Assembly: GCA_028707015.1 (NCBI GenBank)
Contig: JAQTVP010000093.1
Coordinates: 1 to 6,475 of the forward strand
Direction: 5' to 3'
DNA length: 6,475 bases
Origin: Dehalococcoidales bacterium
Lineage (GTDB): Bacteria; Chloroflexota; Dehalococcoidia; Dehalococcoidales; JAQTVP01
The notes beneath the pieces were generated by a model. That model did no database searches. It saw nothing but the letters and a program-made list of their open reading frames with translations, and was not told where the DNA came from. This document shows positions 5,583 through 6,475 of the stretch, one piece after another. A program made the translations under genes and the position numbers. Position 1 is the first letter of the stretch; each line of letters begins with the position of its first letter.

Positions 5583-6475
5583 CTACTTTTTTTCAGACGA
5601 ATCCAAGCTATCGGCTAACTCCTGAAATAGTTGCTTTTGCTGTTTAGTTAGTTTTTCCGGAGTAACAACACGTAGTGTAACTAACTGGTCACCTTGCCCA
5701 TTTCTATTAAGATGGGGAATTCCTTTATTTTTGAGGTTAAAGACTTTACCTGTCTGGCAGCCATTTGGAATCTTGATCTTAGCATTACCGTATAGAGTAG
5801 GTACTTCTATCTCACTACCGAGGGCAACTTGAGCGAAATTTACTGGCAGGTCATAGAGAATGTCATCACCATCCCGGGTGAAATATTCATGCGGTAATAT
5901 TGATAATCTTATATAGAGATTACCTGTTGAACCCCCCCTTGATCCAATGTCACCTTCACCCATAAGGCGTATTTGAGTGCCTTCATCAACTCCGGCTGGG
6001 ATTTTAACTGAAATATTACGTTGGCTTTTTTCGTGGCCTGTACCCCGGCATTGGGTACAAGGATCGTTAATAATTTTGCCGCTGCTGTGACACTGGTTGC
6101 AGGGAGTCGTATGAATAAAGCGACCGAATATGCTTTGTTGGACTCGTTGTACTTGTCCGGTACCATTGCAGTTAGGGCATTGGATTGGTTGGCTACCCTC
6201 CTTACAACCAATGCCTTGGCATAGAGAACAATATTCTGTACGTAGTATATTTATTTCTTTGGTACAGCCGAAAGCTGCCTCTTCAAAGGTGATTGTAATT
6301 CGGCTTTGAAGGTCAGCACCATGCTGTGCTGCCTGGCGATTAGCGGTACTTGCTCCACCCCAGAATGCATTAAAAATATCACCAATGCCACCGAAGCCAA
6401 ATCCTTCAAATCCTTGTTCGAAAAGCCTATCAGTACCGCTATGGCCGAAACTGTCGTAAGTAGCTCGTTTGTCAG
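5583..6475 (-). CDS. dnaJ: Chaperone DnaJ (Hsp40), 5' end beyond window
   Basis: One uninterrupted minus-strand frame of 296 codons runs from the right edge to a TAG at 5583-5585. It begins with DKRATYDSFGH, the very end of the J domain, so roughly 60 N-terminal residues including the HPD motif lie outside. Next come a Gly/Phe-rich linker (about 17-40 of the fragment) and HGADLQSRITITFEEAAFG, the start of the substrate-binding domain. The zinc module (about 6036-6230) has four CxxC repeats: CSLCQGIG, CPNCNGTG, CNQCHSSG and CTQCRGTG. All eight Cys are present, although the third repeat has Ser for the first Gly. The second C-terminal domain carries FTRDGDDI, IPNGCQTGKVFNLKNKGIPHL and GDQLVTLRVVTPEKLT. 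DnaJ delivers unfolded clients to DnaK and stimulates its ATPase. A CxxC-type I Hsp40 is secure; DnaJ versus a paralogue such as CbpA is settled by the zinc module. Confidence 0.95.
   Translation of the reverse strand, partial: DKRATYDSFGHSGTDRLFEQGFEGFGFGGIGDIFNAFWGGASTANRQAAQHGADLQSRITITFEEAAFGCTKEINILRTEYCSLCQGIGCKEGSQPIQCPNCNGTGQVQRVQQSIFGRFIHTTPCNQCHSSGKIINDPCTQCRGTGHEKSQRNISVKIPAGVDEGTQIRLMGEGDIGSRGGSTGNLYIRLSILPHEYFTRDGDDILYDLPVNFAQVALGSEIEVPTLYGNAKIKIPNGCQTGKVFNLKNKGIPHLNRNGQGDQLVTLRVVTPEKLTKQQKQLFQELADSLDSSEKK

Noticed and set aside
5576..5593. GTAG-TTA-CTAC followed by seven T as a plus-strand terminator
   Set aside because: The stem is only 4 bp with a 3-nt loop and overlaps the dnaJ stop codon; the T run encodes the C-terminal lysines of DnaJ on the other strand. 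Too weak to call, although it might assist the hairpin at 5529-5551.
5932..5938. Run of seven C (G on the coding strand) in dnaJ as a phase-variation tract
   Set aside because: It encodes the normal Arg-Gly-Gly of a conserved loop, the frame is open across it, and phase variation of a core chaperone is unlikely.
5909..6211. Minus-strand frame of 100 codons inside dnaJ, and the apparent dnaJ start at ATG 5963
   Set aside because: I considered a frameshifted dnaJ. Translating from 6473 downward gives 170 codons without a stop that join in frame at 5963, so the gene is intact and merely lacks its 5' end in this window. The other frame is a shadow.

Overview
This window looks like an ordinary core-genome stretch from an AT-rich bacterium. 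I infer a Dehalococcoidia-like member of the Chloroflexota. The inference rests on my impression of the protein motif variants (GTTSWG and SGPNLSNEV in GpsA, a Lys in PlsY motif 1, HPLP in ArgF) and of the gene set polA / argF / der / plsY / gpsA / dnaJ. No 16S or other decisive marker is present, so the lineage is a moderate-confidence guess.

Layout. On the minus strand at the left edge lie the first 27 codons of DNA polymerase I (polA, 1-81). Upstream of it is a small rhodanese-domain lipoprotein (133-546). A 257-base, very AT-rich divergent intergenic region (547-803) follows. It contains a perfect 22-bp palindrome with TATAAT on both strands, and an extended -10 element just upstream of argF. 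On the plus strand is a tight five-gene cluster: argF (ornithine carbamoyltransferase, 804-1745), an unrecognised two-helix membrane protein (1749-2417), der (double-GTPase ribosome assembly factor, 2460-3773), plsY (3777-4463) and gpsA (4467-5519). The intergenic gaps are 3, 42, 3 and 3 nt, so they probably form one transcript. A 63-nt convergent gap with a weak terminator-like hairpin separates gpsA from dnaJ, which runs in from the right edge on the minus strand (5583 to beyond 6475, J domain mostly outside the window).

How the genes work together. GpsA makes sn-glycerol 3-phosphate and PlsY acylates it, giving the first committed steps of phospholipid synthesis. Der matures the 50S subunit. 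ArgF belongs to arginine synthesis and has no evident functional link to the others beyond sharing the transcript. PolA and DnaJ are housekeeping replication/repair and protein-folding genes.

I did not find an undescribed defence, mobile or RNA system. The points most worth a second look are the palindromic divergent promoter, the probable leaderless polA start, the unrecognised membrane protein between argF and der, and several substitutions in normally invariant motifs (ArgF, PlsY, GpsA). Two gene starts differ from the longest open frame: argF starts at TTG 804 and der at ATG 2460.
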